In this document: positions 62,406 to 64,000 of the stretch, piece by piece
Layout: each line of letters begins with the position of its first letter
Numbering within the stretch: the first letter of the stretch is position 1
Assembly (NCBI GenBank): GCA_029977865.1
Contig: JAPOKA010000002.1
Location: 1 to 64,000 of the forward strand
Length of the DNA stretch: 64,000 nt
DNA from: a bacterium
Lineage (GTDB): Bacteria; Planctomycetota; Phycisphaerae; Phycisphaerales; SM1A02
Direction of reading: 5' to 3'
Made by a program: the position numbers and the translations under genes
The notes under the pieces: model-generated
The model's input: the letters and a program-made list of their open reading frames with translations, nothing else
Told to the model about the DNA's origin: nothing
Database searches by the model: none

Positions 62406-63476
62406 ATGAACTCGACCTCCGCTCCCAACGCCCAACCAACGCATGACGCCACGGCGTTCTTCTCGAGCGATGCCGCCTGGTTCGACGCGCATCTCGACCT
62501 GGCCTACTTGGCCGAACTCGGCCGCGACCTCACGCGACCGATCGGCGTCGGCGGCAGCCATTGCGCAACCCTGCCGGACCTTGCCGAAGCCCCGGTCGAG
62601 TGCTGCCTGGCCACCATCTTCTGCGAGCCGGGTCTCGACGATCCGAGTCAACCGTGGGGCTATCGCGACTCGGACGATCGCGTCGCGGCCCGCCGCGCCG
62701 CAGTCCGCCAACTCGATCGCTATCTCGCCCTTGAGGCATGCGGCGCAATCGAGGTGCTGCGCTGGCGCGAGGATCTCGACACGCCTGGCTCCGGTCGCAT
62801 GCGCATCGCGATCCTGGTCGAAGGCGCCGATGGGATCGATGGCGGCGAGGATCTCGCCTGGTGGTTCGATCGCGGCGTGCGGGTGCTCGGGCTCGCGTGG
62901 GCGCGAGGCACGCGCGCGGCCGGAGGCAACGCGGCGCCGCGAGGGCTCTCTGGCGAAGGCCGCGACCTCGTCGCGGCGGCGGATGCGCTGGGAGTGTTGC
63001 ACGACGCATCGCACCTCGCCGACGCCGCCTTCGCAGACCTGCTTGCCCGAAGCGATCGACGGGTGATCGCAAGCCACTCCAACGCGCGATGGCTGATGGG
63101 ATCGGGAGAGAACCAGCGACATCTCACCCGCGACCAGGTCGCCGAGATCGCGCGTCGCGAGGGCGCCGTAGGCCTCAACCTCTACGGTCGCTTCCTGGCT
63201 GAAGACCGCTCCGCCACGCTCGAGGACTGCCTGCGCCACGTGGAGGCGATCGCCGAGATCGCCGGCCGCGAACGGGTGGGTCTCGGGTCCGATCTCGACG
63301 GGGGATTCGGGACCGCTGAACTTCCTGAAGGTCTCCGACATCCCGCGCAGTTCCCAGCGCTTGACCACGGTCTCGCGGCGCGGGGCTGGAGCCATGAAGA
63401 GCGCCGCGGGTTTCGCTGCGGCAACTGGTTCAGGGTTCTTCGGGAGTCGCTTCCGCCGCGGCCGCCGCATCGTTGA
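62406..63476 (+). CDS. Membrane dipeptidase-family (M19) peptidase
   Basis: The 356-residue protein is an M19 zinc dipeptidase. The metal ligands are in place: WFDAHLDLAY (HxD, near residue 27), ILVEGADGI (bridging Glu), VLHDASHLAD and VIASHSNARWL (His), and GLGSDLDGGFG (Asp). Members cleave dipeptides, including ones with D-residues. No signal peptide is evident, so it is probably cytoplasmic. The length is typical. The last 47 nt overlap the next gene on the other strand. Confidence 0.88.
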   Translation: MNSTSAPNAQPTHDATAFFSSDAAWFDAHLDLAYLAELGRDLTRPIGVGGSHCATLPDLAEAPVECCLATIFCEPGLDDPSQPWGYRDSDDRVAARRAAVRQLDRYLALEACGAIEVLRWREDLDTPGSGRMRIAILVEGADGIDGGEDLAWWFDRGVRVLGLAWARGTRAAGGNAAPRGLSGEGRDLVAAADALGVLHDASHLADAAFADLLARSDRRVIASHSNARWLMGSGENQRHLTRDQVAEIARREGAVGLNLYGRFLAEDRSATLEDCLRHVEAIAEIAGRERVGLGSDLDGGFGTAELPEGLRHPAQFPALDHGLAARGWSHEERRGFRCGNWFRVLRESLPPRPPHR

Positions 63477-64000
63477 TCGGCAGGCGAATCCACCCCTCGC
63501 GGCCCTCGAGCGCAACCTTGGCGACCAGATGCACCCGCACCCGACTGTGGGCAAGCGGCATCGCGGCACGAGGCCGATCGGTGATCAGATCGATGACAAG
63601 GTCGGCGGGGTCGTGCGACTCGACACCCGGGCAGGCCAGCCGCAGCAGGGTCGCGTGATCCGCGGCCCAGGCCGCCACCGCTTCCACTTCGAGCAGCCGC
63701 TCGATCGGCGCGATCAGGTGCAAGCGTCCATCGCCATCGACCCCGAGTTCGACGATCGGGTGATGCGGGCACCCGACCGGAAGGGGCTTTAGCTCCGGGA
63801 ACCGCGCCACCCACGGCGACGCGATCGCGGAGACCTCGGCTTCGCCTGAGTCTGACGCGACCGCCGATGGCGGCGCGACGAAGGGGTCCGCCGGACTCGG
63901 CGGCAACTTGGCGGCGGGGAACCCTGCCGCTTCCTGCCGCATCGGCGCATCGCCGTCTCGCGAGATGGCATCCCATGGGCCCGGTCGGCCCGCAACCAGT
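63430..64000 (-). CDS. Protein of unknown function, 5' end outside window
   Basis: The frame runs open to the window edge, so the gene is probably truncated; the visible part has about 189 residues. An internal ATG at 63942 is a possible start. The C-terminal half contains IVELGVDGDGRLHLIAPIERLL, LVIDLITDRPRAAMPLAHSRVRVHLVAKVAL and GWIRLPIND and looks alpha/beta. The N-terminal half is Pro/Ala-rich. I do not recognise it. Its 3' end overlaps the dipeptidase gene. Confidence 0.55.
   Translation of the reverse strand, partial: LVAGRPGPWDAISRDGDAPMRQEAAGFPAAKLPPSPADPFVAPPSAVASDSGEAEVSAIASPWVARFPELKPLPVGCPHHPIVELGVDGDGRLHLIAPIERLLEVEAVAAWAADHATLLRLACPGVESHDPADLVIDLITDRPRAAMPLAHSRVRVHLVAKVALEGREGWIRLPINDAAAAAEATPEEP

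Overview
The window looks like chromosomal DNA of a planctomycete, most likely of the class Phycisphaerae. This is an inference from gene content and composition, not from a marker gene. It is very GC-rich, with many GTG starts and one TTG start. It carries the DUF1800/DUF1501 pair typical of Planctomycetota, a prepilin-type protein, hpnCDE, LPS genes (kdsB, lpxB) and a meso-DAP-type murE. I see no insertion sequence, prophage, integron, rRNA operon, CRISPR array or recognised defence island.

Layout. 0-15.6 kb: secreted DUF1800/DUF1501 pair, a lipoprotein with a heavy-metal-associated domain, ribF-nrnA, a large NAD-glutamate dehydrogenase, a DUF4139 protein, a TIM-barrel isomerase and three envelope proteins of unknown role. 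15.6-22.3 kb: the hpnC-hpnD-hpnE-queG operon, divergent from ispH over 50 bp, then rlmN. 22.2-29.8 kb: a 1112-residue protein resembling an indolepyruvate oxidoreductase IorA-IorB fusion without its usual cofactor motifs, a HAD phosphatase, a phosphotransferase, and a membrane-anchored protein coupled to an RluD-type synthase. 29.8-37.5 kb: one long minus-strand operon def-fmt-(zincin-like)-queA-murE-murF-mraY. 37.7-43.9 kb: TPR-like protein, kdsB, pyrG, a small DUF6642-like protein, two tRNAs, a small membrane protein and trmL. 44-51.4 kb: pseudopilin, Spy-like protein, mrp, a three-gene set with two cysteine-cluster proteins, and an AGCS symporter. 51.4-57.5 kb: lpxB, aspS, a dicarboxylate symporter, a NifU-like protein, csrA, a hairpin-rich non-coding stretch and mraZ with an operator-like repeat array. 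57.7-64 kb: flavin reductase-like protein, amidohydrolase, a GT-B-like/tandem-lipoprotein/DUF2752 operon, an M19 dipeptidase and a gene running off the end.

How it fits together. IspH makes isoprenoid precursors and HpnCDE turns farnesyl diphosphate into squalene; the two units share a very short divergent promoter region. MurE, MurF and MraY build meso-DAP peptidoglycan precursor. KdsB and LpxB imply an outer membrane with Kdo-lipid A. QueA and QueG are the last two steps of queuosine synthesis, but they sit in different operons. Regulation has a clear style: TANNNT -10 boxes, several so close to the start codon that leaderless mRNAs are expected; a dozen stop/start junctions overlapping by 4 nt (ATGA/GTGA) or by 1 nt; and convergent genes whose 3' ends overlap. 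Most of the window is ordinary housekeeping. The least explained parts are the IorAB-like protein, the DUF6642-like protein, the zincin-like protein in the def operon, the csrA-mraZ intergenic stretch and the tandem lipoproteins.
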